The notes beneath the pieces were generated by a model. The model did no database searches, was not told the origin of the DNA, and saw only the letters and a program-made list of their open reading frames with translations. A program made the position numbers and the translations under genes. A stretch of DNA of 64,000 nt from Sinorhizobium sp. 8-89 (lineage in GTDB: Bacteria; Pseudomonadota; Alphaproteobacteria; Rhizobiales; Rhizobiaceae): assembly GCF_030124325.1 (NCBI RefSeq), contig NZ_JASKLR010000001.1, forward strand, positions 1 through 64,000. Reading direction: 5' to 3'. This document shows, one piece after another, positions 47,765 through 57,730 of the stretch (positions within the stretch are counted from its first letter, which is position 1; every line of letters begins with the position of its first letter).

Positions 47765-48406
47765 CTATGACTTCTTGCTTCCCTTGATCTCGATGAGCTT
47801 GACGCCGAAACGGGTCACATCGCCCTCGAGAACGGTAATTTCACCACGGCCGATCACCCGGCCATTGACCATGATTTCGACCGGCTCCCCGATCCTGCGA
47901 TCGAGCGCGATCGTTGCGCCTTCGGCCAGGCCCATAAGCCCGGAAACTTGCATCCGGCTGGTGCCGAGCACGATCTGGACATCGATCGGAATGTCCATGA
48001 TCAGATCGAGATTGGCCGTCATGCCGCTGCCGGGCGCGGATTCGGTCGCCGGCTCCGCGACATCGAAGCCGCCTTCGCCGAAACTGCCGCCGGCGTCGAA
48101 AGCGCCGTTCATTCCGGCACCGGCGAAGTCGCCGCCAAAGCTATCCGCGCCGAAGTCGCCGCCGAATGCCCTTGCGGTATCGGTCGCGCCGCCGAATTCT
48201 GTTGCCATGTCCAGCGCGCCGGTGGAGCCGAAGTCGGCGCCAAAATCCGCTGCCTGCTCGCCATCCTTCTTGAGAACGCCGCGCAGGTCGTCGATCGCCT
48301 GGTCGAGCTCCGTGTCTTCGACGGCGAATCCCGCCGGTTCCTGGATGGGTGCTGCTTTCTTGGGTGCCATGTGCGAATTATTCCAGTTGAAGCTTGCCTC
48401 AGGCAT
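47765..48406 (-). CDS. fliN: Flagellar motor switch protein FliN with FG-rich linker
   Basis: A 213-residue FliN. The conserved SpoA domain is in the C-terminal 85 residues ([40 protein letters not shown]). About residues 50-125 are a disordered, Gly/Ala/Asp-rich stretch with seven Phe-Gly pairs, an unusual length and composition for FliN. The start could instead be ATG 48370 (MAPKKAAP), giving 201 residues. It builds the C ring with FliM and FliG. Confidence 0.92.
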   Translation of the reverse strand: MPEASFNWNNSHMAPKKAAPIQEPAGFAVEDTELDQAIDDLRGVLKKDGEQAADFGADFGSTGALDMATEFGGATDTARAFGGDFGADSFGGDFAGAGMNGAFDAGGSFGEGGFDVAEPATESAPGSGMTANLDLIMDIPIDVQIVLGTSRMQVSGLMGLAEGATIALDRRIGEPVEIMVNGRVIGRGEITVLEGDVTRFGVKLIEIKGSKKS

Positions 48407-48424
48407 TCTGCCGAGAGGCGGCTG

Positions 48425-49372
48425 TTAACCCATGATGTGGCGGAGGATGTCCTGTTCGGAGCCATGCGTGTCCTTGATCCGGACCGTATATTTCGCCCCC
48501 GACCGTCCGAACTCGCAGACATAGAGCTCGCGCCCGTTGGCGTTTACGTCGACGCGGACGTCCTGCCCGTCATGAAACGGGATCACGTCTCCCGGCTGCA
48601 GGCGGCTGATCGTGTCGAGCGTCAGGCTTTCCAGCCGGACGCGCGCCTCTAGCGTCACAGCGGAGCGACGAACCTGTTCTTCGAGCTGCTCCGTCCATTC
48701 CGACTTTGCCTTGTCATCCTGACCGGCGCCTTTGGGCGGGACGATCTGCGTCTTGAGGAGAACGCTTTGGGGAACGATCACCGAAAAGGTTGAGAGCACC
48801 GGGCCGAGCCCGATCGTCATATCGATCGTGGCCGCGTGAATATCCTCGATCGCGGGATCCGGTTTGAGGCGAGCTTCGCTGTTGTATGGGCGGCTGACGA
48901 CGGGCTCGAAGCCGCCCGGCGCGTTTATCGCCGTATGCAGCACGTCGGCGATCTTTTCGAAGATCGGTACTGCGACGTCGATCTCGATCTGCGACATCGA
49001 ACGCGGCTGAGGCTCCCCGATGCTCGTGGTCTCGGCGCCGAGCAGGGCTTCGACCAGGGTGATGAGAACCGGGCTGTCGCAACCGATCTGGAAATCCTGG
49101 CACCAGTTGCGCAGCGAAACGTCGGCAAGCAGGACGCCGTCGCCGAGACCCGCGACAAGTTCGTTCCTGAGGCCGGTCTTGAAACCGGCATAGCCGATCG
49201 CAATGTCGTGCCCGATCTCAGCCCTGTAGATACCGGGAAGCAATTCGCCGAAGACCTGGCCGAGTTCGAGTGCGATCCGGCCGAGCATGTTGTTGTCGCC
49301 GAGCGCGCCGATCATGCGCGCAAGCAGCCTCTTGTCGAATGTGTGGACGTTCGATGCGGTGCCCGAGTTCAT
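48425..49372 (-). CDS. fliM: Flagellar motor switch protein FliM
   Basis: A 315-residue C-ring protein that binds phospho-CheY2. A middle CheC-like domain (VLLADVSLRNWCQDFQIGCD) is followed by a C-terminal SpoA domain (VRLESLTLDTISRLQPGDVI, PFHDGQDVRVDVNANGRELYV). The N-terminus lacks the E. coli-type LSQxEIDAL CheY-binding motif, as expected in rhizobia. The gap to motA is one base. Confidence 0.92.
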   Translation of the reverse strand: MNSGTASNVHTFDKRLLARMIGALGDNNMLGRIALELGQVFGELLPGIYRAEIGHDIAIGYAGFKTGLRNELVAGLGDGVLLADVSLRNWCQDFQIGCDSPVLITLVEALLGAETTSIGEPQPRSMSQIEIDVAVPIFEKIADVLHTAINAPGGFEPVVSRPYNSEARLKPDPAIEDIHAATIDMTIGLGPVLSTFSVIVPQSVLLKTQIVPPKGAGQDDKAKSEWTEQLEEQVRRSAVTLEARVRLESLTLDTISRLQPGDVIPFHDGQDVRVDVNANGRELYVCEFGRSGAKYTVRIKDTHGSEQDILRHIMG

Positions 49373-49373
49373 G

Positions 49374-50252
49374 TTACGCCGCCTTGCTTTCGCTGCCGCC
49401 GCCAGGGTTCATCATCTCCTGTTCGACGGCGTCGATCGACGGCCGCTCATAGGCGGAGATGGTCTTGCGGCCATATTCGAGCGCGACCTGCGGGACCGAG
49501 CCGTTCATGTAGGCAAGCAGCGTCTGCTTGACGATGACGTAGAGGCGGTTCTGCTTCTCGCGCACCGCCTTGATGTTTGCGACGAGCGGACCGACGATCG
49601 AATAGGAGAGGAACACACCCAGCAACGTTCCGACGAGTGCGGCGGCGATCTTGGCTCCAAGCACTTCCGGAGCTTCGTTGATCGCGCCCATCGCCTTGAT
49701 GACCCCAAGAACCGCTGCGACGATGCCGATCGCCGGCAGCGCGTCGCCCATGGTTGTCAGCGAGTGGTAGCACTTCATCTTGTCGTGCGTGATTGTCTGG
49801 ATTTCCTCGTCCATCAGCGCCTCGATCTCGTGCGAGCGGGCGTTGCCGATGATGATCAGCCGGACATAGTCGCAGATGAAGGCGGTCAGTTCCTTGTTCT
49901 GCAGGACTGTGGGGGCGGACTGGAAGATCGACGACTCTTCCGGGTTGTCGATGTGGCTCTCGATCTCGTTGCGGGATTTGGTTCTGAGATCGCGCATCAG
50001 GCTGTAGAGCACACCGAGCGTATCGAGGTAGTGCCGCTCCTTCGGGACCTTGTGCCGGAAGGCTTCGCCGAGCGCCCTGCCGGTGTCTTTCACCACCTTC
50101 ATCGAGTTGGCCATGATGAAGCCGCCGATGCCGGCACCGCCGATGATCATCAGCTCGAAAGGCTGGTTCAGGACTTCCAGGTGGCCGCCCATCGCCAGAT
50201 ATCCGCCGAGGATACAGCCGAAAGTCACAAGAAGCCCGATGATGATGTTCAT
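49374..50252 (-). CDS. motA: Flagellar stator protein MotA
   Basis: The stator ring subunit that converts proton flow into torque. 292 residues with four hydrophobic spans: [35 protein letters not shown], and the late pair [19 protein letters not shown] and [20 protein letters not shown]. The conserved GDALPAIGI proline region matches the proton-channel motif. ATG 50252 is chosen; longer N-terminal frames lack family sequence. First gene of the minus-strand operon; its partner motB is not in this window. Confidence 0.93.
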   Translation of the reverse strand: MNIIIGLLVTFGCILGGYLAMGGHLEVLNQPFELMIIGGAGIGGFIMANSMKVVKDTGRALGEAFRHKVPKERHYLDTLGVLYSLMRDLRTKSRNEIESHIDNPEESSIFQSAPTVLQNKELTAFICDYVRLIIIGNARSHEIEALMDEEIQTITHDKMKCYHSLTTMGDALPAIGIVAAVLGVIKAMGAINEAPEVLGAKIAAALVGTLLGVFLSYSIVGPLVANIKAVREKQNRLYVIVKQTLLAYMNGSVPQVALEYGRKTISAYERPSIDAVEQEMMNPGGGSESKAA

Positions 50253-50435
50253 TGTCGATACCTGTCGCGATCGTGATTTTCCGTTGATGGAATAGGATTT
50301 CATCCTTGCGTGAGGCTGTTCGTGAGGCCCCGTTGAGAGCCGCGCGCGGAACAGGTTCGCGCAAGCCAGTCAGGTCAGGATTTGCGAGGTCGGGCCGTCG
50401 CGCCCGGCTTTTATTCCGGACAGGGCGAAGCGATC

Positions 50436-51215
50436 GTGACCACGACCTATACGAGCTACAAGCTGATCACCGCCGATCTGACGAAATCGCTGGAGCGCGT
50501 TTCCGAACAGCCGGACGTCGCCCGCGAGACGGAATATTACCTGTCGAAGATCGGCAGCATCAAAACCATCGACGATTTCTTCGCCGACGGCCGGCTCTAC
50601 AACTACGCGATGAAGGCGCACGGTCTCGAAGACATGGCCTATGCGAAGGCCTTTATGCGCAAGGTGCTTTCCGAAGGCATCGACAGCGACGATGCCTTCG
50701 CTAACAAACTGACGGATGGCCGCTACAAGGCGCTGGTCGAATCCCTGAATTTCGCGCGCAATGGCGAGGCGGCGACCTCGTTCGATCGCGCGCAAAAGGG
50801 CGTAGCCGACAAATACGCGCGCCAGACGCTGGAACAGAACGCCGGCGAGGAAAATGCCGGAGTGCGGTTGGCGCTCTATTTCTCGCGCATGGCGCCGACT
50901 ATCACCAGCGGTTACGCCATCATCGCCGACGAGGCGCTGGCACAGGTCGTGCGCACCGCTCTGCAGTTGCCCGACGAGTTCGCAGCGACCGATGTCGATC
51001 GCCAGGCCGAAGCCTACGAGGCGACGATCGATCTCAAGGACTTCCAGGATCCCGAAAAGCTGGCGGCGTTTCTCGACCGCTTCACTGCCCTTTGGGAAGT
51101 CAACAATTCCACGGACAGCTACGATCCGCTTGCGGTTTTCGGCTCATCGAGCGGCTACGGCATCTCCTCCGATCTGCTCCTGTCCATCAATAGCCTGAAA
51201 CTCGGGGGACGCTGA
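50436..51215 (+). CDS. DUF1217 flagellar-associated protein
   Basis: A 259-residue protein of the DUF1217 family found at this spot in rhizobial flagellar clusters; function unknown. The start is GTG 50436 (MTTTYTSYKLITADLTKS) with CAGGGCGAAG upstream. It contains repeated helical segments (SIKTIDDFFADGRLYNYAMK, AYAKAFMRKVLSEGIDSDD) and a C-terminal RFTALWEVNNSTDSYDPLAV. It begins the plus-strand flagellar operon and is 1 base from flgF, so a flagellar role is likely. Confidence 0.82.
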   Translation: MTTTYTSYKLITADLTKSLERVSEQPDVARETEYYLSKIGSIKTIDDFFADGRLYNYAMKAHGLEDMAYAKAFMRKVLSEGIDSDDAFANKLTDGRYKALVESLNFARNGEAATSFDRAQKGVADKYARQTLEQNAGEENAGVRLALYFSRMAPTITSGYAIIADEALAQVVRTALQLPDEFAATDVDRQAEAYEATIDLKDFQDPEKLAAFLDRFTALWEVNNSTDSYDPLAVFGSSSGYGISSDLLLSINSLKLGGR

Positions 51216-51216
51216 C

Positions 51217-51939
51217 GTGCAGACTGGTCTCTATGTGGCGATCTCATCGCAAATGGCGCTCGAAAGGCGCCTGAATACGCTCGCCGACAACATAGCAAAT
51301 TCCAATACCGTCGGCTTCCGCGGCGCGGAAGTGAAGTTCAACCAGATGCTCGGCGACACCAAACCGACCAAGATTTCCTACGTTTCGGAAGGTGAGGAAT
51401 ACATCAACACCAATACAGGATCGCTCGCACGCACCGGCGCCTCGCTCGACTTCGCGATCAAGGGAGACGCCTGGTTTTCAATCGACACACCCGGCGGCCC
51501 GGCATTGACCCGCGATGGCCGGTTCACGCTGACGGAGACCGGCGAGCTGGTCACCATCAAGGGCTATCCGGTGCTCGACGCCGGCGGGGCACCGATCCAA
51601 CTGAACGGTGGAGCGGGCGACATCACCGTCGGAGCCGACGGCTCCGTTCATCAGAACGGCAATCAGGTCGCGCTGCTTGGCCTCTACGAAGCGGACTTCA
51701 GCAACGGCTTCATGCGCTACGACAACAGCGCCGTCATGCCGACAATTCAGCCGGAGCCGGTGGTCGACCGCTTCGATGTCGGGGTGATGCAGGGCTTCCT
51801 CGAAGAGTCGAACGTTAACGCCATCCAGGAGATGTCGCAGCTTATCATGGTCACCCGCGCCTTCGACAACATCACAGCCCTGATGCGCGACAGCGAGGGA
51901 TCGCTGGAAGAGGCGATCAAGACGCTGGGCGGCAGCTGA
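51217..51939 (+). CDS. flgF: Flagellar proximal-rod protein FlgF
   Basis: A rod component of 240 residues. The shared rod/hook N-terminal motif LNTLADNIANSNTVGFRGAE and the C-terminal FLEESNVNAIQEMSQLIMVT with the RAFD helix are clear. It starts with GTG 51217; fliI follows after 3 bases. Confidence 0.93.
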   Translation: MQTGLYVAISSQMALERRLNTLADNIANSNTVGFRGAEVKFNQMLGDTKPTKISYVSEGEEYINTNTGSLARTGASLDFAIKGDAWFSIDTPGGPALTRDGRFTLTETGELVTIKGYPVLDAGGAPIQLNGGAGDITVGADGSVHQNGNQVALLGLYEADFSNGFMRYDNSAVMPTIQPEPVVDRFDVGVMQGFLEESNVNAIQEMSQLIMVTRAFDNITALMRDSEGSLEEAIKTLGGS

Positions 51940-51942
51940 TAA

Positions 51943-53355
51943 GTGACGACAACCATGAAACGCGAAGGCGTTGAAACCCTCGCCGCATCGATCTCGCTGG
52001 CGGCGCTCGCCGGGCTGGTCGAGCGTTACGCTAAGCCGGAGTTTTCGATCGCGCCGGGCGGTCACGTCCAGACGATCTCGCCCGGCCATTACACCGTTAC
52101 CGGTCTTTCGCGCCATGTGCGGCTCGGTGATTTCGTTGCGCACAAGAGCGCCACGGGCACCCATCTCGGCGAAGTCGTCCGTGTTGAGCCCGAGCGCGTG
52201 GTCGTCTGCCCGATCGAGCCCGGCGATCCGATCGGCATCCACGATACGGTCATACGCAAAGGTGCCTTCCGGATAGCGCCGACGGAAAATTGGTGCGGCC
52301 GCACGATCAATGCGCTGGCGGAGCCGATCGATGGCCTCGGACCGCTGTTGCAAGGCGACGTTCGCCGCTCGATCTCCAACACCGCGCCGCCGTCGATGAC
52401 GCGCAAGCGCGTCGAGCATGGTTTCCGGACCGGCGTGCGCGCCATCGACATTTTCTCCCCGCTCTGCCTCGGGCAGCGCCTCGGCATCTTTGCGGGCTCC
52501 GGCGTCGGCAAATCGACGCTGCTTTCGATGCTGGCGCGCGCCGACGCGTTCGACAAGGTCGTGATTGCGCTGGTCGGCGAACGCGGCCGCGAAGTTCGCG
52601 AATTCATTGAGGACACGCTCGGCGACAATCTTTCGAAATCGGTCGCCGTCGTCGCGACCAGCGACGAAAGCCCGATGCTGAGAAAGATGGCGCCGCTGAC
52701 GGCCGTCACGATTGCCGAACACTACCGCGATAAGGGTGACAACGTGCTCCTCATAGTCGATAGCGTGACGCGCTTCGCCCACGCAATCCGCGAGGTGGCG
52801 ACCGCAGCGGGTGAGCCGCCGATCGCGCGTGGTTATCCGGCTTCCGTTTTCACCGAGCTGCCCCGCTTGCTCGAACGCGCCGGTCCCGGCGTCGAGGGAA
52901 CCGGGACGATCACCGCTATCATTTCGATCCTGGTGGATGGCGACAACCATAACGACCCGGTTGCCGACTCGACGCGCGGCATTCTGGACGGGCATATCGT
53001 GCTTGAGCGCAGCCTGGCGGAGGAGGGGCGCTATCCGCCGATCAATCCGCTCGCCTCGATCTCGCGCCTTGCACGGAAGGCCTGGACGCCGGACCAGGAA
53101 ACGCTCGTGGCCCGCCTCAAGGCGCTGATCCATCGCTTTGAGGAAACGCGCGATCTGCGCCTGATCGGCGGATACCGTCCAGGCGGCGACGCCGATCTCG
53201 ATATGGCGATCAAGCAGGTGCCGGTCATCTATGACGTGCTCAAGCAGACGCCCGGCGAAAGAGGCGCTTTCGACGCCTTCACCGATCTTGCGAATGCGTT
53301 GAAGGCGGCCGCCATGGGCAATCAACCTGGCGCCGCTGTGCGGGGGAGGGGGTAG
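51943..53355 (+). CDS. fliI: Flagellar export ATPase FliI
   Basis: The 470-residue ATPase that powers unfolding and entry of export substrates. Walker A GSGVGKSTLL, Walker B NVLLIVDSVTRFAHA and the F1-type signature AGEPPIARGYPASVFTELPR are all present. GTG 51943 is the likely start (an in-frame ATG at 51955 is possible). Followed by a 3-base-spaced unknown. Confidence 0.95.
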   Translation: MTTTMKREGVETLAASISLAALAGLVERYAKPEFSIAPGGHVQTISPGHYTVTGLSRHVRLGDFVAHKSATGTHLGEVVRVEPERVVVCPIEPGDPIGIHDTVIRKGAFRIAPTENWCGRTINALAEPIDGLGPLLQGDVRRSISNTAPPSMTRKRVEHGFRTGVRAIDIFSPLCLGQRLGIFAGSGVGKSTLLSMLARADAFDKVVIALVGERGREVREFIEDTLGDNLSKSVAVVATSDESPMLRKMAPLTAVTIAEHYRDKGDNVLLIVDSVTRFAHAIREVATAAGEPPIARGYPASVFTELPRLLERAGPGVEGTGTITAIISILVDGDNHNDPVADSTRGILDGHIVLERSLAEEGRYPPINPLASISRLARKAWTPDQETLVARLKALIHRFEETRDLRLIGGYRPGGDADLDMAIKQVPVIYDVLKQTPGERGAFDAFTDLANALKAAAMGNQPGAAVRGRG

Positions 53356-53357
53356 GA

Positions 53358-53909
53358 ATGACCGACTATGACGCAGACGAGATCGTCCGCCAGCGCCGGC
53401 GCGAGGCGAAGATGCCGCTGGTCGACAAGGTTCTGGGGGCGACCGGGCTGGCGATGGCTGCCTGCGCGACCTTCTTTCCTTGGTACGCAGTCTTCCACCA
53501 GGAAGAGTTTTCAATGCCGCCGCTCTGGGAGAGCGCGACGCGGGACCTGCCGGAGCGCGCGGGCCGCGCGGACGTGCCGGCTTCGCCGCTGGCAATGAAG
53601 GACATGGACGACAAGACCCTCGCCGCAGTCGACCGGCTGACGACTGCAACCGTGCCGGGGCTCGGACAGGAGCCGGCCACCGGGGAGGGCGAGCAGAGGG
53701 CCGTTCCCGCTCAGCCTCTTCCCGAAAGATCCGGGTTCAAGCTCATGCACATCGCCAACGGCCGGGCGCTCATCGAGGACCGGGGCGGCGTGTATATCGT
53801 TCGCATCGGCTCCATCCTTCCAGACAACAGCCGACTCGCGACCTTCGAGCAGCGCGACGGCCGCTGGGTACTGATCACCTCCAAGGGGGAGGTCTACGAG
53901 CCGAACTAG
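53358..53909 (+). CDS. Flagellar-operon protein with one membrane span (183 aa)
   Basis: Not assigned to a known family. One hydrophobic segment near residue 25-45 (VLGATGLAMAACATFFPWYAV), then a Pro/Glu-rich disordered region and a C-terminal small domain (GFKLMHIANGRALIEDRGG, VYIVRIGSILPDNSRL, RWVLITSKGEVYEPN) that looks like a short beta-sandwich. Likely inner membrane, C-terminal domain in the periplasm. Its place between fliI and flgB suggests a flagellar accessory role; an equivalent exists at this site in S. meliloti, from memory. Confidence 0.75.
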   Translation: MTDYDADEIVRQRRREAKMPLVDKVLGATGLAMAACATFFPWYAVFHQEEFSMPPLWESATRDLPERAGRADVPASPLAMKDMDDKTLAAVDRLTTATVPGLGQEPATGEGEQRAVPAQPLPERSGFKLMHIANGRALIEDRGGVYIVRIGSILPDNSRLATFEQRDGRWVLITSKGEVYEPN

Positions 53910-54148
53910 GCGGCGACGGAGCCGTCTTCCCGAGCGTTCCGAGATCGCCGCGACGTCTTGAAGTGCCGGCACGACCGCGGCGGACATGCGGGACGACCAA
54001 AACGTGCGTAGCGGTTTTTCGTCCGGAATTGCCGCCCATCCGTCATTTGCGTGAGCGACCCGGCTCATTCCCGTCTGATCCCGCATCCCCGACAAGTCCC
54101 ACGCAAGATTACCTGCCTAGGTTCGTCATCATCAGGCAGGAGCTTTTG

Positions 54149-54529
54149 ATGGAACCGATTCAGCTTTTCGAACTTGCGTCGCGCCAGGCCCAATGGCTGA
54201 CGGTTCGTCAGAACGTCGTGGCCGGCAACATCGCCAACGCTAATACCCCACACTACAGGGCGAAAGACGTAGAACCCTTCGAAAGCGTGCTGCAGAACAC
54301 CGGCATTCAGATGGCGGCGACGCACCGCGCGCATTTCACCGAAAGCCCCGATGCGGCCCAGGTCACAGAAGTCAGCATGATCGATGACGTGCAGGTGCAG
54401 CAATCGGGCAACAGCGTGGCGATCGAGCAGGAAATGATGAAGGCCGGTGAGATCAAGCGCGACTACGAGCTCAATGCCGGGCTCGTGAAAGCCTTTCACC
54501 GGATGATGCTCATGACGGTACGGAAATAA
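54149..54529 (+). CDS. flgB: Flagellar proximal-rod protein FlgB
   Basis: A 126-residue rod protein with the shared N-terminal [20 protein letters not shown] and a C-terminal helix ([18 protein letters not shown]). ATG 54149 follows AGGCAGGAGC. A 239-base gap before it may hold a second promoter of this operon. flgC starts 5 bases later. Confidence 0.94.
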   Translation: MEPIQLFELASRQAQWLTVRQNVVAGNIANANTPHYRAKDVEPFESVLQNTGIQMAATHRAHFTESPDAAQVTEVSMIDDVQVQQSGNSVAIEQEMMKAGEIKRDYELNAGLVKAFHRMMLMTVRK

Positions 54530-54534
54530 GAATC

Positions 54535-54954
54535 ATGGATCCTTTGACTTCGGCCCTCAAGGTTTCGGCCTCCGGCCTGCAGGCGGAATCGACCCGCCTG
54601 CGCATCGTTTCAGAAAACATCGCCAACGCCCGCTCGACCGGCGACACGCCTGGTGCCGATCCGTTTCGGCGCAAGACCATCAGCTTTGCGGCGGAAGTGG
54701 ACCGGACGAGCGGGGCATCGCTCGTAGAGATCCAGCGCCTTGGCACGGACGATTCGAATTTCAACATCGAGTTCGATCCCGGCAACCCGGCGGCCGACGA
54801 AAAGGGCATGGTCAAGATGCCGAACGTCAACGTCCTGATCGAAATGGCCGACATGCGCGAGGCCAACCGCGCCTATGAGGCCAACCTGCAGACCATCAAA
54901 CAGTCCCGCGATCTTATCTCCCAGACAATCGACCTGTTGAGGGCTTCGCAATAA
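54535..54954 (+). CDS. flgC: Flagellar proximal-rod protein FlgC
   Basis: A 139-residue rod protein. Shared start [33 protein letters not shown] loop, and C-terminal [20 protein letters not shown]. Stop and fliE start overlap by one base. Confidence 0.95.
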   Translation: MDPLTSALKVSASGLQAESTRLRIVSENIANARSTGDTPGADPFRRKTISFAAEVDRTSGASLVEIQRLGTDDSNFNIEFDPGNPAADEKGMVKMPNVNVLIEMADMREANRAYEANLQTIKQSRDLISQTIDLLRASQ

Positions 54955-55289
54955 TGATCGATGCAATCCAATTCGTCGGCGCGTTTTCGGCCATCAGGGA
55001 GACGGAAGGCACGAGCCTGACCGCTTCCAGCTCGCTCGTCGCGCCCGGCGCCGGCGCTTCCGTCCCGCAGTCGCAGAGCTTCGCCGAAGTCCTCGGCAAT
55101 ATGGCGACCGACACCATCCGTTCGATGAAGTCGGCCGAAGGGGCGTCGCTGCAGGCCGTCCGTGGCGAAGCCAATACCCGTGAAGTTATCGACGCGGTGA
55201 TGAGTGCGGAACAGTCGCTGCAGACCGCACTTGCCATCCGCGACAAAGTGGTGAGCGCCTATCTCGAAATCGCGCGCATGCAGATCTGA
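54954..55289 (+). CDS. fliE: Flagellar hook-basal body protein FliE
   Basis: A 111-residue adaptor linking the MS ring to the rod. C-terminal motif [20 protein letters not shown], then [15 protein letters not shown], is diagnostic. Starts at ATG 54954, coupled to flgC. Confidence 0.94.
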   Translation: MIDAIQFVGAFSAIRETEGTSLTASSSLVAPGAGASVPQSQSFAEVLGNMATDTIRSMKSAEGASLQAVRGEANTREVIDAVMSAEQSLQTALAIRDKVVSAYLEIARMQI

Positions 55290-55300
55290 AGGAACGAGAC

Positions 55301-56089
55301 ATGAAGGCCCTTTCCATCGCCGCCACGGGCATGAATGCCCAACAGTTGAACCTGGAAGTTATCGCGAACAACATCGCGAACATCAATACGACGGGCTACA
55401 AGCGGGCGCGCGCCGAGTTTTCCGATCTGCTCTATCAGACCGAGCGCGCCCAGGGCGTACCCAACCGCGCCAACCAGGCGATCGTCCCGGAAGGCGCGAT
55501 CATCGGCCTCGGCGTGCAGACCTCCGCCGTGCGCAACCTCCATATCCAGGGCAGCCTCGTCAACACAGGAAACGACTACGATTTGGCATTGGTCGGCCGC
55601 GGCTGGTTCCAGATAGAGACGCCGGACGGAGAGACCGCCTATACCCGTTCGGGCGCCTTCAACACCAATGCCGCCGGCCAGCTCGTCACCATTGACGGCT
55701 ACACCGTCGTTCCCGGCATCACGGTGCCGCAGGATGCCAGCGAAATCACCTTCACCTCTTCGGGGCAGGTGCTTGTGCGCATCGGCAACAACACGGAACT
55801 GCAGGAAATCGGCCAGCTGACGATCGCGAACTTCGTCAACGAGGCCGGGCTTGAGCCGCAGGGCGAGAATCTTTTCAAGCAGACACCGGCTTCGGGCGAG
55901 CCGATCATCGGCACGCCGGCCGATCCCGGCTTTGCCCAGATCAAGCAGAACTATCTCGAGGCATCGAACGTCGATCCGGTCAAGGAAATCACCGACCTGA
56001 TCTCGGCCCAGCGCGCCTACGAGATGAATTCCAAGATCATTCAGGCCGCAGACGAGATGGCGGCAACGGTCAGCAAGAACCTCAGGTAA
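55301..56089 (+). CDS. flgG: Flagellar distal-rod protein FlgG
   Basis: A 262-residue distal rod protein. N-terminal [20 protein letters not shown] and [13 protein letters not shown]-terminal [20 protein letters not shown] and [19 protein letters not shown] match the family closely. ATG 55301 follows AAGGAACGAGAC. Confidence 0.96.
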   Translation: MKALSIAATGMNAQQLNLEVIANNIANINTTGYKRARAEFSDLLYQTERAQGVPNRANQAIVPEGAIIGLGVQTSAVRNLHIQGSLVNTGNDYDLALVGRGWFQIETPDGETAYTRSGAFNTNAAGQLVTIDGYTVVPGITVPQDASEITFTSSGQVLVRIGNNTELQEIGQLTIANFVNEAGLEPQGENLFKQTPASGEPIIGTPADPGFAQIKQNYLEASNVDPVKEITDLISAQRAYEMNSKIIQAADEMAATVSKNLR

Positions 56090-56108
56090 ACGCAAAACAG
56101 GGGCAAAC

Positions 56109-56618
56109 ATGATGTTTCGCCGATCCGCCGCAAGGACAGCATCGCCAGTTCATTCCCCGTTCCGGGTGCGAATCGTCGCGTTCGTCGTGGTTGCCGCGGC
56201 CTTCCTGTCGCCGGCTGCCGTTTTGGCGGAGCGGCCGACCGCTGTCATCCCCAAGCAGACGATCTATCCCGGCGAAACCCTCGATGAGAGCCTGGTCGAG
56301 GTCGTCGACGTGACCAATCCCAATCTCATGGACGGCTATGTCCAATCTATCGAGGAGATCGAGGGCAAGGTTACGAAACGGACCCTCCTTCCAGGGCGTG
56401 TGATCCTCGCCTCGGCATTGCGCGAGCAATACGCGGTCGAGCGCGGTTCGACGGTTCGGCTCATCTTCAACAATGGTGCCCTGACGATCACGGCGGCGGG
56501 TTCGCCCTTGCAGGACGCCGCGGTCGGCGATCTGATCCGCGCGCGTAACGTCGATACCGGCGTCATCGTCTCCGGCACTGTGATGGCGGACGGCACGATC
56601 CATGTGGTGGCGAAATGA
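56109..56618 (+). CDS. flgA: Flagella P-ring chaperone FlgA
   Basis: A 169-residue periplasmic protein needed to assemble the P ring. An N-terminal signal (about residues 12-42, VRIVAFVVVAAAFLSPAAVL) is followed by the SAF domain: PKQTIYPGETLDESLVEVVD, TKRTLLPGRVILASALR and RGSTVRLIFNNGALTITAAG. Overlaps flgI by 4 bases. Confidence 0.92.
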   Translation: MMFRRSAARTASPVHSPFRVRIVAFVVVAAAFLSPAAVLAERPTAVIPKQTIYPGETLDESLVEVVDVTNPNLMDGYVQSIEEIEGKVTKRTLLPGRVILASALREQYAVERGSTVRLIFNNGALTITAAGSPLQDAAVGDLIRARNVDTGVIVSGTVMADGTIHVVAK

Positions 56619-57730
56619 AGCGGCATGTCTGTAAGTGGTTCCTGACGCTTGCCGTGGCCTTTGCCGCGACGCTGACGCTTGCCCATGGTGCCTCCCGCAT
56701 CAAGGACGTGGCAGCGCTGCAGGCGGGGCGGGATAACCAGCTGATCGGCTATGGTCTGGTGGTCGGCCTGCAGGGCACCGGCGACAGCCTGCGCTCCTCA
56801 CCCTTCACCGATCAGTCGATCCGCGCCATGTTGCAGAACCTCGGTATCTCCACGCAGGGCGGCGAGTCGCGTACGCGCAACGTCGCGGCGGTGCTGGTCA
56901 CGGCAACGCTGCCGCCCTTTGCAAGCCCGGGCAGCCGCGTCGACGTGACTGTCGGTTCTCTCGGCGATGCGACGTCGCTGCGCGGCGGCACGCTGGTCAT
57001 GACCTCGCTTTCCGGCGCCGACGGCCAGATCTACGCGGTGGCGCAAGGTTCGGTGGTCGTGACCGGTTTCAGTGCGCAAGGGGACGCCGCCACCCTCAGT
57101 CAGGGTGTGACCACGGCCGGACGTGTGCCGAACGGTGCCATCATCGAGCGGGAACTACCGGCAAGATTCAAGGACGGCGTCAATCTCGTGCTGCAACTGC
57201 GCAATCCGGATTTTTCCACGGCCGTCGGCATGGCGGCTGCGATCAACAAATATGCCGCTGCGCAGTTCGGCGGGCGCATCGCCGAAGCCAAGGATTCGCA
57301 ATCCGTGCTGGTCGAGAAGCCGAAGATGGCCGATCTCGCGCGCCTGATGGCGGACGTCGAAAATCTGGTGATCGAAACCGATGTGCCGGCGCGCGTCGTC
57401 ATCAACGAAAGGACGGGCACGATCGTCATCGGCCAGGATGTGCGTGTCGCCGAGGTCGCGGTCAGCTACGGCACGCTGACGGTGCAGGTGACCGAGACGC
57501 CGACTGTCGTGCAGCCGGCGCCGTTCTCCCGCGGCGAGACCGCCATGGAGCCGAACACCACGATCGAGGCGCAATCGGATGGCGGCACGGTCGCGATCCT
57601 GAATGGATCGAGCCTTCGCTCTCTGGTCGCAGGCCTCAACAGCATCGGCGTCAAGCCTGATGGGATCATTGCGATCCTCCAGAGCATCAAAACGGCGGGA
57701 GCCCTTCAGGCGGAGCTCGTTCTGCAATGA
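56615..57730 (+). CDS. flgI: Flagellar P-ring protein FlgI
   Basis: The 371-residue periplasmic P-ring subunit. Signal peptide (WFLTLAVAFAATLTLAHG) then SRIKDVAALQAGRDNQLIGYG, a strong family start. The C-terminal VVQPAPFSRGETAMEPNT and GSSLRSLVAGLNSIGVKPDG are canonical. Overlaps motE by 4 bases. Confidence 0.96.
   Translation: MKRHVCKWFLTLAVAFAATLTLAHGASRIKDVAALQAGRDNQLIGYGLVVGLQGTGDSLRSSPFTDQSIRAMLQNLGISTQGGESRTRNVAAVLVTATLPPFASPGSRVDVTVGSLGDATSLRGGTLVMTSLSGADGQIYAVAQGSVVVTGFSAQGDAATLSQGVTTAGRVPNGAIIERELPARFKDGVNLVLQLRNPDFSTAVGMAAAINKYAAAQFGGRIAEAKDSQSVLVEKPKMADLARLMADVENLVIETDVPARVVINERTGTIVIGQDVRVAEVAVSYGTLTVQVTETPTVVQPAPFSRGETAMEPNTTIEAQSDGGTVAILNGSSLRSLVAGLNSIGVKPDGIIAILQSIKTAGALQAELVLQ

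Noticed and set aside
45406-47787. 793-codon frame opposite flhB and fliG
   Set aside because: The minus strand has the FlhB NPTH motif and FliG domains; the antisense frame is an artefact of codon bias.
51478-53649. 723-codon frame opposite flgF and fliI
   Set aside because: The FliI Walker motifs fix the plus strand as coding.
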